Below are positions 7,871-16,608 of a stretch of 64,000 bases of DNA, in pieces. The DNA is from Bradyrhizobium sp. CB3481 (GTDB lineage Bacteria; Pseudomonadota; Alphaproteobacteria; Rhizobiales; Xanthobacteraceae), in assembly GCF_029714305.1 (NCBI RefSeq), contig NZ_CP121647.1:7956501-8020500 (forward strand), given 5' to 3'. A program made the position numbers and the translations under genes. Each line of letters begins with the position of its first letter. The first letter of the stretch is position 1. The notes beneath the pieces were generated by a model. That model made no database searches, was not told the origin of the DNA, and worked only from the letters and a program-made list of their open reading frames with translations.

Positions 7871-9097
7871 ATGAGGAAGGGTATTTTCCATCTGGCCACC
7901 GCTACGGCGCTCGCGCTTGCGCTGTCGGTCTCGACGGCCTCCGCGCAGAAGAAATACGACCCCGGCGCGAGCGACACCGAGATCAAGATCGGCCAGACCA
8001 ATCCATTCTCCGGACCGGCCTCTGCCTATGCCACCATCGGCAAGACCCAGGCCGCCTATATGAAGATGATCAACGATCAGGGCGGCGTGAACGGCCGCAA
8101 GATCAACCTGATCCAGTATGACGACGCCTACTCGCCGCCGAAGGCGGTCGAGCAGACGCGCAAGCTGGTGGAGAGCGACGAGGTGCTGCTCACCTTCCAG
8201 CTGCTCGGCACGCCCTCGAACGCGGCGGTGCAGAAATATCTCAACTCGAAGAAGGTGCCGCAGCTGTTCGCAGCGACCGGGGCGTCGAAGTTCACCGATC
8301 CGAAGAACTTTCCCTGGACCATGGGCTTCAACCCGAACTACTTCGTCGAAGGCCGCATCTACGGCCAGTACATTCTCAAGGAACACCCGAACGCCAAGAT
8401 CGGCGTGCTCTATCAGAACGACGACCTCGGCAAGGACTATCTGAACGGCATCAAGGCCGGCCTCGGCGACAAGGCGGCGAAGATGATCGTGGCGGAAGCC
8501 TCCTACGAAGTCTCCGACCCGACGGTCGATTCGCAAATCCTCAAGATCAAGGACGCCGGCGCGGACCTGTTCTTCTCGGCGACGACGCCCAAGCAGGCGG
8601 CGCAGGCGATCAAGAAGATCCACGAGCTGAACTGGAAGCCGGTACACATCCTCGACATCAACGCCACCTCGGTCGGCGCCGTCATGAAACCGGCGGGGCT
8701 TGAAGCCTCCAAGGGCGTGATCAGCGTCAACTACGGCAAGGATCCGCTGGACCCGACCTGGAAGGACGATCCAGGCATGAAGAAATATTTCGAGTTCATG
8801 GCCAAGTACTATCCGGATGGCGACAAGGATTCGAGCTTCAACTCCTATGCCTATTCGACCTCGCAATTGATGATTTACGTGCTCCAGAAGTGCGGCGACA
8901 ATCTCACGCGCGAGAACGTCATGAAGGTGGCCACCAGCCTCAAGGATGTTCAGCTCGACCTGTCGCTGCCGGGCATCCTCGTCAATACCTCGCCGACCGA
9001 CTACCGCGTCAACAAGCAGCTGCAGATGATGCGCTTCAACGGCGAGCGCTGGGAACTGTTCGGGCCGATCCTCGAAGATGCAGGCCCGGCGGGTTAG
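7871..9097 (+). CDS. ABC transporter substrate-binding protein, branched-chain amino acid (LivK) type, copy 2
   Basis: A paralogue of the preceding gene, with 408 residues and a signal peptide cut at about Ala25 (STASA, then QKKYD). Long blocks match copy 1 exactly, for example LIQYDDAYSPPKAVEQ and the C-terminal region around TSPTDYRINKQ/TSPTDYRVNKQ. Differences cluster in the middle and second lobe, as expected if ligand preference has drifted. A textbook terminator follows at 9137-9168, while none is seen after copy 1, so both may share transcription. No permease or ATPase gene lies nearby. Confidence 0.93.
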   Translation: MRKGIFHLATATALALALSVSTASAQKKYDPGASDTEIKIGQTNPFSGPASAYATIGKTQAAYMKMINDQGGVNGRKINLIQYDDAYSPPKAVEQTRKLVESDEVLLTFQLLGTPSNAAVQKYLNSKKVPQLFAATGASKFTDPKNFPWTMGFNPNYFVEGRIYGQYILKEHPNAKIGVLYQNDDLGKDYLNGIKAGLGDKAAKMIVAEASYEVSDPTVDSQILKIKDAGADLFFSATTPKQAAQAIKKIHELNWKPVHILDINATSVGAVMKPAGLEASKGVISVNYGKDPLDPTWKDDPGMKKYFEFMAKYYPDGDKDSSFNSYAYSTSQLMIYVLQKCGDNLTRENVMKVATSLKDVQLDLSLPGILVNTSPTDYRVNKQLQMMRFNGERWELFGPILEDAGPAG

Positions 9098-9136
9098 GCT
9101 CGGCGAGCCACAGGGAACGATCGGCGGAAGAAGCGA

Positions 9137-9168
9137 TCGGCGGCCCTTCGGGGCCGCCGATTTTTTTT
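9137..9168 (+). terminator. Rho-independent terminator after the binding-protein pair
   Basis: A perfect ten-base-pair stem (TCGGCGGCCC with GGGCCGCCGA) closed by a TTCG tetraloop is followed by eight T residues. It starts 40 bases after the stop of the second binding protein. This is the clearest intrinsic terminator in the window. Confidence 0.93.
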
Positions 9169-9179
9169 GGTGATATCCG

Positions 9180-9262
9180 GTAGGATGGGTAGAGCGCAGC
9201 GAAACCCATCGTCTCTCCGCGCAATGGATTGATGGGTTTCGCTTTCGCTCTACCCATCCTAC
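9180..9262. repeat. Long palindromic repeat, family A, copy 1
   Basis: The 31-base left arm starts GTAGGATGGGTAGAGCGCAG. The right arm is its near-complement, with a small insertion (GCTTTCGC instead of GCTGCGC). The spacer is 20 bases. It lies between converging genes, and its end is 10 bases from the stop of the minus-strand DUF1330 gene. Other copies are at 18627-18706 and 31058-31137. Confidence 0.92.
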
Positions 9263-9272
9263 CGAATCCGAT

Positions 9273-9698
9273 TTACTTCGGAATCTCCCCGAACGTCTTG
9301 CCGACCGGCAGCACGGCGTGGCGGATCAGGCGAGAGTCCTCGACGGCAGCCTGGCGGTGCTTGACCGCCTCGCGATAGACGGGGTCGCGGATCATCTCGG
9401 CGAAGGCGGCGACGCTTGGATATTCGGCGATGAAGCAATGATCCCAACGCTCCTCCGGCGGCCCGATCAGCATCAGTTCGAACCGGCCGTGCCAGACGAT
9501 GCGGCCGCCGAGTCGCTCGAATACCGGGCCGCTTTCGCGCCCGTAAGCCGCATAGGCTTCCGCGCCGGTCGCCTTGCGGCCGTCGGGATAGGCCGCCTGT
9601 TCGCGCAGCCGGACCAGGTTGAGCATATGGATCGGACCGGGGCGATCATTGGCCCGGAACTGCGCGAATACTTCCTTGGTCGGATCGATATGGCCCAT
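9273..9698 (-). CDS. DUF1330 family protein
   Basis: A 141-residue protein of the ferredoxin-like, dimeric alpha/beta barrel group. The DUF1330 signature is visible in GPIHMLNLVRLREQAAYPDG, the central ELMLIGPPEERWDHCFIAEY and AFAEMIRDPVYREAVKHRQA. The ATG at 9698 has AAGGGAA about eight bases upstream. The same frame stays open much further upstream, but that part is antisense to the penicillin-binding protein gene and is not protein-like. The biochemical role is not established for this family. The gene is monocistronic as far as can be seen. Confidence 0.85.
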   Translation of the reverse strand: MGHIDPTKEVFAQFRANDRPGPIHMLNLVRLREQAAYPDGRKATGAEAYAAYGRESGPVFERLGGRIVWHGRFELMLIGPPEERWDHCFIAEYPSVAAFAEMIRDPVYREAVKHRQAAVEDSRLIRHAVLPVGKTFGEIPK

Positions 9699-9845
9699 CA
9701 CAAGATTCCCTTCGAAAACACTGCAGCTTGCATCGATGCTAGCACGCCCCGCCGCACCTCCTAATCCCGCATTAACCTTTCGGTAACCGACCCTTAAACA
9801 GCCGCCATTAGCGTGCGAGGGGGGCGGGTATGAGCGGCGTTTGGC

Positions 9846-12062
9846 ATGGCGTGGGGACGGAAAAAGAGCGGCGCACGCAAGGAGCCGCTGTTCGGGCTTC
9901 CGGCTGCGCTTGCCGAGCTGCGTCTGACCCAAGCCGATCGTATTCCTGACGCCACGGACGAAGAGCAGCCGAAAAAGCCAGTGGCCAAACGCAAGATCGA
10001 AGACGAGGACGACGAGCCGCCGCCGCGCGAGCGCAAGCCGCGTGCGGCCAAGAGCGGCGCCAAGCGGCGCGGCAAATCGCGCGGCCGCATCCGGATCGGC
10101 CGTCTGGTCTATTGGGGCGCGGTGCTCGGCATCTGGGCTGTGATTGCGGTGGTCGGGATCGTGGTCTGGGTCGGCGCGCATCTGCCGCCGATCCAGTCGC
10201 TGGAAATTCCAAAACGCCCGCCGACCATCCAGATTGTCGGGCTCGACAGCAGCCTCCTGGCATCGCGCGGCGAAGCGCCGGGCACCAATGTCGCGCTGAA
10301 GGATCTGCCGCCCTATCTGCCGAAGGCCTTCATCGCCATCGAGGATCGCCGCTTCTATTCGCATTACGGCATCGACCCCGTGGGCATCGCGCGCGCGGCG
10401 GTTGCCAACGTCCTGCGCCGCGGCGTCTCGCAGGGCGGCTCGACCCTGACGCAGCAGCTCGCGAAAAACCTGTTCCTGACCCAGGAGCGGACGATGGCGC
10501 GCAAGCTGCAGGAAGTCGAGCTCGCGCTGTGGCTGGAGCGCAAGCATTCCAAGAACGAAATTCTCGAGCTTTATCTCAATCGCGTCTATTTCGGCTCCGG
10601 CGCCTATGGCGTCGAGGCGGCCTCGCAGCGCTATTTCGGCAAGTCGGCGAAGAACGTCACGGTCGCGGAAGCGGCGATGCTGGCCGGCCTCGTCAAATCG
10701 CCGTCACGGCTGGCGCCGAACCGCAACCCGGAAGGCGCAGAAGCACGCGCGCAAATCGTGCTCGCGGCGATGGCGGAAGCCAAGTTCATCACCGACGCCC
10801 AGGCCAAGGCCTCGATCGGCCACGCTTCCTACAAGGTGAAGCCGGTCGGCGCCGGCACCGTCAATTACGTCGCCGACTGGATCGGCGAGGTGCTCGACGA
10901 CCTTGTCGGCCAGATCGACCAGAGCATCGTGGTCGAGACCACGATCGATCCGAAGCTGCAAAGCGTGGCGGAAGCCGCCATCATCGACGAGCTGGCGGCT
11001 AAGAGCGTGAAGTTCAACGTCACGCAGGGCGCCCTGGTGGCGATGACGCCCGACGGCGCGGTGCGCGCCATGGTCGGCGGCCGGAATTATGCCGAGAGCC
11101 AATTCAACCGCGCGGTCACGGCCAAGCGCCAGCCGGGCTCGGCATTCAAGCCGTTCATCTTCCTGACCGCGATCGAAGGCGGCCTGACGCCGGACACGAT
11201 CCGCCAGGACGCGCCGCTCGACCTCAAGGGCTGGCGTCCGGAGAACTACACCCATGAATATTTCGGCGCAGTGACGCTGACGCAGGCGCTGGCGATGTCG
11301 CTCAACACGGTCGCGGTGCGGCTCGGCCTCGAAGTCGGGCCGAAGAACGTAGTGCGGACCGCGCACCGGCTCGGCATCGCCTCGAAGCTCGATGCCAATC
11401 CCTCGATCGCGCTCGGCACCTCGGAAGTCTCGGTCCTCGAGCTGGTCGGCGCCTATGCGCCGTTCGCCAATGGCGGGCTCGGTGTCTCCCCGCATGTCGT
11501 GACCAGGATCCGCACCAATGAGGGCAAGCTGCTGTATGCGCGCCAGCCCGATCAGCTCGGCCCGGTGATCGAGCCGCGCCATGTCGCGATGATGAACACG
11601 ATGATGCAGGAAACGCTGCTATCGGGCACCGCGCGCAAGGCGGAGATTCCGGGCTGGATGGCCGCCGGCAAGACCGGCACCAGCCAGGATTTCCGCGATG
11701 CCTGGTTCGTCGGCTATACCGCGAACCTCGTCACCGGCGTCTGGCTCGGCAATGACGACAATTCGCCGACCAAAAAGGCGACCGGCGGCGGCCTGCCGGT
11801 GGAAGTCTGGACCCGCTTCATGCGCACCGCGCATCAAGGCGTGCCGGTGGCCGCCCTGCCGAACGCACAACGCGGCGGCTTCATGCCGAACCTGTTCCAG
11901 ACCTCGCAGGTCAGCGCGCCTGCGCCCTCGGCGCCGGTCCCGGCCGGCGCGTACCGGCCACCGCCGGCGCGTAACTCCGTGCCGCCGCCGCCGAATCCAA
12001 ACGCCCGGCCCGAGGCCGCGGCGGGATTGGATGGCTGGCTGATGGATCGGTTGTTTAGATAG
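9846..12062 (+). CDS. mrcA: Class A penicillin-binding protein 1A (transglycosylase/transpeptidase)
   Basis: A bifunctional peptidoglycan synthase of 738 residues. A basic N-terminal cytoplasmic tail is followed by one membrane helix (about residues 87-111). The glycosyltransferase domain has catalytic Glu166 in AIEDRRFYSHYG, then GGSTLTQQLAKNLFLT and LELYLNRVYFG. The transpeptidase domain has the full set of motifs: Ser432-x-x-Lys435 (PGSAFKP), Ser485-x-Asn487 (SLN) and KTGT at 609-612. The C-terminus is Pro/Ala-rich. It acts in the inner membrane facing the periplasm. The gene has no obvious operon partner and is followed by a repeat. Confidence 0.95.
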   Translation: MAWGRKKSGARKEPLFGLPAALAELRLTQADRIPDATDEEQPKKPVAKRKIEDEDDEPPPRERKPRAAKSGAKRRGKSRGRIRIGRLVYWGAVLGIWAVIAVVGIVVWVGAHLPPIQSLEIPKRPPTIQIVGLDSSLLASRGEAPGTNVALKDLPPYLPKAFIAIEDRRFYSHYGIDPVGIARAAVANVLRRGVSQGGSTLTQQLAKNLFLTQERTMARKLQEVELALWLERKHSKNEILELYLNRVYFGSGAYGVEAASQRYFGKSAKNVTVAEAAMLAGLVKSPSRLAPNRNPEGAEARAQIVLAAMAEAKFITDAQAKASIGHASYKVKPVGAGTVNYVADWIGEVLDDLVGQIDQSIVVETTIDPKLQSVAEAAIIDELAAKSVKFNVTQGALVAMTPDGAVRAMVGGRNYAESQFNRAVTAKRQPGSAFKPFIFLTAIEGGLTPDTIRQDAPLDLKGWRPENYTHEYFGAVTLTQALAMSLNTVAVRLGLEVGPKNVVRTAHRLGIASKLDANPSIALGTSEVSVLELVGAYAPFANGGLGVSPHVVTRIRTNEGKLLYARQPDQLGPVIEPRHVAMMNTMMQETLLSGTARKAEIPGWMAAGKTGTSQDFRDAWFVGYTANLVTGVWLGNDDNSPTKKATGGGLPVEVWTRFMRTAHQGVPVAALPNAQRGGFMPNLFQTSQVSAPAPSAPVPAGAYRPPPARNSVPPPPNPNARPEAAAGLDGWLMDRLFR

Positions 12063-12104
12063 GCGCAATCTCGCGACCACCTCAGACCGTCGTACCCCTC
12101 AGGC

Positions 12105-12208
12105 CGTCATACCCCGCGAAAGCGGGGTATCCAGTACGCCGCGGCTTCTCGGTTGATCACCACTGTCTCTGGAATACTAGGTCGCCCGGTCAAGCCGGGC
12201 GATGACAG
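12105..12208. repeat. Dispersed palindromic repeat, family E (better copy)
   Basis: It starts CGTCATACCCCGCGAAAGCG, contains CTCTGGAATACTAGGTCGCC and ends GTCAAGCCGGGCGATGACAG. It holds two local hairpins and reads CGTCAT/ATGAC at its ends. It lies between the convergent PBP and metallopeptidase genes. A degenerate relative is at 1235-1330. Confidence 0.75.
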
Positions 12209-12223
12209 TGTGCGTGGCGAGCG

Positions 12224-12979
12224 CTAATCCTCGACCCCATAACGATGCAGATCGTTGCCGTAGGTATCGAGCCAGCGCTTGGCGCGTTCGACATGGTCGC
12301 AGATGCGGCCGACCACGCGCCAGAACCGCGGCGAGTGGTTCATCTCGACGAGATGCGCCACTTCGTGGGCGGCGAGGTAATCCAGCACATAGGGCGGCGC
12401 CAGGATCAGACGCCAGGAATAGGACAATGAGCCCGCCGAGGTGCACGAGCCCCAGCGGCTCGACTGGTCGCGGATCGAGACCCGCCGGACCCGCACGCCA
12501 AGTTCCGCGGCATAGGCGAGCGACGCCTTGTGCAGATCCTTGCGCGCCTCGCGCTTGAGAAAGTCGTGAACGCGGCGATCCATGTGCTCATAGTCGCCGG
12601 CGACGCAGAGAATCCTTTCGCCGCTGTCGCGGGTTTCGGTCCAAACTGTGCCGCGCTCGCCGGCGCGATGCACCAGGCGGTGCGGCACGCCGCGCAGCGG
12701 CACGATGGTGCCGGGTTGAAAGGGGGCGGCCTTCGGCAGACGGCCAAGGCGCGCGGCGATCCAGCCGCCATGGAGTTGCGCAAACTCCCTGGCTTCCACG
12801 ATCGTGCCGCGCGGCGGCATCGTCAGGATGGCTTCGCGATCAGTCGGATGGATGCGAAGGGTGTAGCGGCGCGCGCGGCGGTGCCGGCGCATCCTGATCG
12901 CAAAGACTTGCGAGCCGTGCTTGACCAAAATGGTCGCGGGTTCGGCGGGCCGCCGATAAAGGAGGGCGCGAGTAGCCAT
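12224..12979 (-). CDS. DUF45/YgjP-like zinc metallopeptidase (M48-type)
   Basis: A 251-residue protein with the zinc-protease helix LAAHEVAHLVEMNHS, in which HExxH supplies two histidines and the catalytic Glu. SRWGSCTSAGSLSYSWRLIL is typical of the DUF45 (WLM/YgjP) family. The N-terminal half (RARRYTLRIHPTDREAILTM) is the usual beta-rich part. I place the start at ATG 12979 by its resemblance to family N-termini; the frame also allows ATG 13045, and neither has a strong Shine-Dalgarno. The physiological substrate is unknown. The gene lies downstream of phaZ on the same strand but is separated from it by about 240 bases. Confidence 0.85.
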   Translation of the reverse strand: MATRALLYRRPAEPATILVKHGSQVFAIRMRRHRRARRYTLRIHPTDREAILTMPPRGTIVEAREFAQLHGGWIAARLGRLPKAAPFQPGTIVPLRGVPHRLVHRAGERGTVWTETRDSGERILCVAGDYEHMDRRVHDFLKREARKDLHKASLAYAAELGVRVRRVSIRDQSSRWGSCTSAGSLSYSWRLILAPPYVLDYLAAHEVAHLVEMNHSPRFWRVVGRICDHVERAKRWLDTYGNDLHRYGVED

Positions 12980-13179
12980 GTCTTGGAGTCCGGGGAGTAG
13001 GAGTTCGCCCGGATTCTGCCATATCCGCCGCCAGGGAAATCGCATCTAAATTGCCCGACGCAAAAACAAATCATTTGCCCAATATACAGGGGCTAGCGGC
13101 GCAAAGCCCCCTATAGGCTGGGGCTGGAACCCGAAATTTTAGATGGAACTTGGCCTCAAATCGGTCCTTTAGCGAACCT

Positions 13180-13207
13180 CAAGGAGTGAGTCTGAACTCA
13201 CCCCTTG
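13180..13207. other. Imperfect hairpin downstream of phaZ
   Basis: CAAGG-A-GTGAG pairs with CTCAC-C-CCTTG around the loop TCTGAA, giving ten base pairs with one internal mismatch. It lies about 75 bases past the phaZ stop. No T-run is seen on the minus strand, so a terminator role is possible but unproven. Confidence 0.35.
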
Positions 13208-13282
13208 ATTCGACCGAAAATTGGAATGTTTGAATCTTATCAGCAGCTTATCGACGGCCTGGAACCGACGCACCAATCGCGC

Positions 13283-14632
13283 CTATTCAGCGGCGCGAAC
13301 CAATGTCGGCTTGGTATTGGCCGCTGTCACCGTTGTATTGGCCGCCGACATCATGAAATCGGCGATGCGCGGCACGATCTCGGAACGGAATCGCGATCCA
13401 TTGAACACACCGTAGTGCCCGACGCCCTTCTGCACGTAATGCACGCGGCGATGATCGGGAATATGCGGGCACAAAGCGTGCGTCGCTTCGGTCTGACCGA
13501 GCCCGGAAATGTCGTCCTTCTCGCCTTCCACCGTCATCAGCGCCACGCGATGGATCTTTGAGGGATCGACCGGCTTTCCGCGATGGGTCATCTCACCCTT
13601 GGGCAGCGCGTGCTTGACGAACACGACGTCGACGGTCTGCAGGTAATACTCGGCGGTCAAATCCATCACCGCGAGGTACTCGTCGTAGAATTCGCGGTGC
13701 TTGTCGACCATGTCGCCGTCGCCCTTCACCAGATTATTGAACAGCGCCTTGTGCGCGTCGGTGTGGCGGTCGAGATTCATGGTGATGAAGCCGGACAACT
13801 GCAAAAAGCCCGGATAAACGTCGCGCATCACGCCGGGATGCGGGAACGGTACCTTGGTGATGACGTGGTTGCGGAACCATTCGATGCCGCGCTCTTCGGC
13901 GAGGTTGTTCACGGCGGTCGGGTTGCGGCGGGTATCGATCGGGCCGCCCATCAGCGTCATCGACAGCGGCACGAAGGGATCGCGCGTGGCTTCCATCACC
14001 GAGACCGCAGCCACCACCGGCACCGAGGGCTGGCACACCGCGATGACATGCATGTTGCCGCCGAGCACGTGCAGCATCTCGATGATGTAGTCGATGTAGT
14101 CGTCGAGATCGAAGCGGCCCTCGGCAAGCGGGACCATGCGTGCATCCGCCCAATCGGTGATGTAGACCTCATGCGTCGGCAGGAAGGCCTCGACCGTGCC
14201 ACGGAGCAGCGTCGCGTAGTGGCCGGACATCGGCGCCACGATCAGCACGCGCGGATGGGGGCTGCGCAGCGGCCGCGTCAGCTTGCGATCGAAATGCAAG
14301 AGGCGGCAGAACGGCTTTTCCCAGATCGGGCGGACCTCGACCGGGGTCTGGATGCCGTTGACCTCGGTGAAGTCGAGCCCCCATTCGGGCTTGCCGTAGC
14401 GGCGCGTGGTCCGTTCGAACAATTCGCAGGCCGCGGCGATCGACTTGCCGAACTGCGTGTGAGACCACGGATTGAGGGGATTTTGAAACAGGATCTTGGT
14501 GGCATCGGTCACGGCGCGTGCCGGATTGAGCGACGCGTGGCCCAATTCGTACATCCAGTACATCGGCGTCGTAAGCGCCGGACTGCCTTCGGCCACCAGC
14601 GGCGGTGCGCCGCCAAACTCACCAATCGGCAT
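13283..14632 (-). CDS. phaZ: Intracellular polyhydroxyalkanoate depolymerase
   Basis: The protein belongs to the intracellular PHB depolymerase family that degrades native carbon-storage granules. Diagnostic segments are MYWMYELGHASLNPARAV, the alpha/beta-hydrolase core RVLIVAPMSGHYATLLRGTV, VYITDWADARMVPL and IAVCQPSVPVVAAV. In this family the nucleophile is a cysteine, here Cys200. The C-terminal VEGEKDDISGLGQTEATHAL and VGHYGVFNGSRFR fit the acid and histidine region. At 449 residues it is of usual length. The gene is separate from PHA synthesis genes in this window. Confidence 0.93.
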   Translation of the reverse strand: MPIGEFGGAPPLVAEGSPALTTPMYWMYELGHASLNPARAVTDATKILFQNPLNPWSHTQFGKSIAAACELFERTTRRYGKPEWGLDFTEVNGIQTPVEVRPIWEKPFCRLLHFDRKLTRPLRSPHPRVLIVAPMSGHYATLLRGTVEAFLPTHEVYITDWADARMVPLAEGRFDLDDYIDYIIEMLHVLGGNMHVIAVCQPSVPVVAAVSVMEATRDPFVPLSMTLMGGPIDTRRNPTAVNNLAEERGIEWFRNHVITKVPFPHPGVMRDVYPGFLQLSGFITMNLDRHTDAHKALFNNLVKGDGDMVDKHREFYDEYLAVMDLTAEYYLQTVDVVFVKHALPKGEMTHRGKPVDPSKIHRVALMTVEGEKDDISGLGQTEATHALCPHIPDHRRVHYVQKGVGHYGVFNGSRFRSEIVPRIADFMMSAANTTVTAANTKPTLVRAAE

Positions 14633-14756
14633 TTACCATGATCCCTGTTTTGCGACGCAGCATACTGCCGAATGCGTAATTAAGCGTCAATGCGCCGAGC
14701 GGTAGTTCTACGGGGCTGAAAGGCAAAAACTCGCGGGAATCCACGGGAATAGTGAC

Positions 14757-15572
14757 TTATTCGCCACCCCCGAGCAGCGATCCAACCCGTTTGGCGCTGC
14801 GCAAGAGGGCAAGAAAGATCGTAAACGAGGCAGCGAACAGCACCGCGTTGATGGCGAGCGACCAGATCATCAGGTCGCTCCGGAAGACGTGATCGATCAA
14901 AAGCGCGCGCATGCCCTCGAACACGTAGGTCGGCGGCAGGATCCAGGCGACGCCCTGCAGCCAGGCCGGCAGCACCGCGACCGGGTAATAGACGCAGGCG
15001 AGCGGCATCAGGCCGAACATTAGCGTCCAGACGATGCTCTCGGCCCCGAGCCCGTTGCGCAGCACCAGGCCCGAGACAAAAATCCCGAGCGACCAGCTGG
15101 TGAAGATCAGGTTGCAGAAGAACGCGATCAGCGGCAGGCCGATCGCAAAGAAATTGAAATCGAAGAAGAACAGCGCCAGCAGCGTCATCGGGATGACGCC
15201 GATGGCGAGCCGGATCAGGCTCATGATCATCAGCGAGATCAGAAACTCGATCGGCTTTAACGGGCTCATCATCAGGTTGCCGAGGTTGCGCGCCCACATC
15301 TCCTCCAGGAACGAGATGGAAAAACCGAGCTGGCCGCGGAACAGGATGTCCCACAGGATCACCGCGCCGATCAGCGTGCCGCCGGCGCGGGCAAAGAAAC
15401 TGTCGTTCTGCGCAATGTAGTTCTGCAGGAAGCCCCAGGTGATGATCTGCAACGCCGGCCAGTAGATCAGCTCCAGCAGCCGCGGCCAGGACGACATCAG
15501 TAGATACCAGTAGCGCAGCACCATCGCCTGGATACGATGGGCGGAAATGGCGTGATGGGCGATTTCGCTCAT
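14757..15572 (-). CDS. ABC-2 type transporter permease
   Basis: A 271-residue inner-membrane permease with about six hydrophobic helices, for example LLELIYWPALQIITWGFL, LISLMIMSLIRLAIGVIPMT and LMFGLMPLACVYYPVAVLP. It has the ABC-2 family layout also found in NodJ-like exporters. Its ATG lies inside the end of the upstream ATPase gene (four-base overlap, 15569-15572), so the two subunits are coupled. The substrate is unknown; lipid, polysaccharide and drug export are the usual choices. Confidence 0.9.
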   Translation of the reverse strand: MSEIAHHAISAHRIQAMVLRYWYLLMSSWPRLLELIYWPALQIITWGFLQNYIAQNDSFFARAGGTLIGAVILWDILFRGQLGFSISFLEEMWARNLGNLMMSPLKPIEFLISLMIMSLIRLAIGVIPMTLLALFFFDFNFFAIGLPLIAFFCNLIFTSWSLGIFVSGLVLRNGLGAESIVWTLMFGLMPLACVYYPVAVLPAWLQGVAWILPPTYVFEGMRALLIDHVFRSDLMIWSLAINAVLFAASFTIFLALLRSAKRVGSLLGGGE

Positions 15573-16363
15573 GGCGTCCCCTCCGCGACCCGGCCACGCG
15601 CAACATCGAGGAAGACGTCTTCCAGCGTGGTGCGGTTGTAGCGCGCCATGATCTGGTCGGGACTGTCGTCATCTTCGATGCGGCCGCGCTTCATGATGAT
15701 GACGCGGTCGCACAGCCGCTCCACTTCCAGCATGTTGTGCGACGCCAGGAGAACGGTGGCGTCGTGAGTCTTGCGATAGGTCTTAAGGTGCTGGCGTACC
15801 CAGTCGGCCGTATCAGGGTCGAGCGAGGCCGTCGGCTCGTCGAGCAGGAGCAGCTCAGGCTCGTTGATCAGCGCCTTCGCCAGCGCGACGCGCGTCTTCT
15901 GCCCCGCCGAGAGTTTTCCGTTGGCGCGATCGAGAAAGTCGTTGAGGTCCAGATCGGAGGCGAGCTGCGCGATGCGCTCCTGCAAATCCTTTACCGCATA
16001 AAGCTTGCCGAAGATGGTGAGGTTCTGCCGCACCGTCAGCCGCATCGGCATGTCGACATAGGGGCTTTCGAAATTCATCCTCCCGAGCACGTCGGCGCTC
16101 TGTTCGGGCATGGCATGGCCCAGCACCCGGACCCGGCCCGAGGTCGGCAGCACCAGCCCCATGATCATCGCGATTGTCGTGGTCTTGCCGGCGCCATTGC
16201 CGCCGAGCAGCCCGGTGACGCTGCCGCGCGCGATTTTGAACGAGATGTCGTCGACCGCGCGCGTGGTCTTGTAGAGTTTTATCAAATGCGCGACGTCGAT
16301 CGCGGCGGGGCTTTCCGGCCCGGCCGCGGGCGATGGTGGTGGCACTGTCCCGCTTTCAACCAT
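15569..16363 (-). CDS. ABC exporter ATP-binding protein
   Basis: A 264-residue nucleotide-binding subunit with Walker A GGNGAGKTTT (residues 54-63), signature LSAGQKTRVALAKAL and Walker B LLLLDEPTASLD, followed by the switch His in LLASHNMLEVERLC. It has a Pro-rich N-terminal extension of about 20 residues before the domain. It is first in a two-gene operon with the ABC-2 permease, which it overlaps by four bases. It is closest in style to NodI/CcmA-type exporters; the cargo cannot be inferred. Confidence 0.93.
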   Translation of the reverse strand: MVESGTVPPPSPAAGPESPAAIDVAHLIKLYKTTRAVDDISFKIARGSVTGLLGGNGAGKTTTIAMIMGLVLPTSGRVRVLGHAMPEQSADVLGRMNFESPYVDMPMRLTVRQNLTIFGKLYAVKDLQERIAQLASDLDLNDFLDRANGKLSAGQKTRVALAKALINEPELLLLDEPTASLDPDTADWVRQHLKTYRKTHDATVLLASHNMLEVERLCDRVIIMKRGRIEDDDSPDQIMARYNRTTLEDVFLDVARGRVAEGTP

Positions 16364-16411
16364 GCTGACCCGTTCATTGGGCCATTAGGACTGACAGCGC
16401 AAGGCGGCAGC

Positions 16412-16548
16412 GGGGCCTGCATGGTTCGAGACGCGCGGCGTTGCCGCGCTCCTCTCCATGAGGGGGAAGACTGCCATCGCTGCATGAAAAGGCTTCGACC
16501 CTCATGGTGAGGAGCCGCGAAAGCGGCCTCTCGAACCATGCAGGCCCC
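16412..16548. repeat. Palindromic repeat, family F, with perfect 20-bp inverted ends
   Basis: GGGGCCTGCATGGTTCGAGA at 16412-16431 is perfectly complementary to 16529-16548. Inside are smaller pairs built on CCTC..ATGAGG. The element relates to the one at 24026-24128, sharing CTCATGGTGAGGAGC and TCTCGAACCATG. It lies between divergently transcribed genes, unlike most repeats in this window. Confidence 0.85.
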
Positions 16549-16608
16549 TCTCCATGCCGCGCGGATCGCTCATTTGTGATCGCCCACCCGCACGGCTAAA
16601 CTGCAGAT

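Noticed and set aside
9180..9262. Palindromic repeats as CRISPR units
   Set aside because: Copies are dispersed singly between genes, with different spacers of 18-20 bases, and there is no array or cas gene.
9699..10547. Long minus-strand open frame continuing upstream of the DUF1330 gene
   Set aside because: It is antisense to the penicillin-binding protein gene, and its Arg/His/Gln-rich translation lacks protein character; only the last 141 codons are real.
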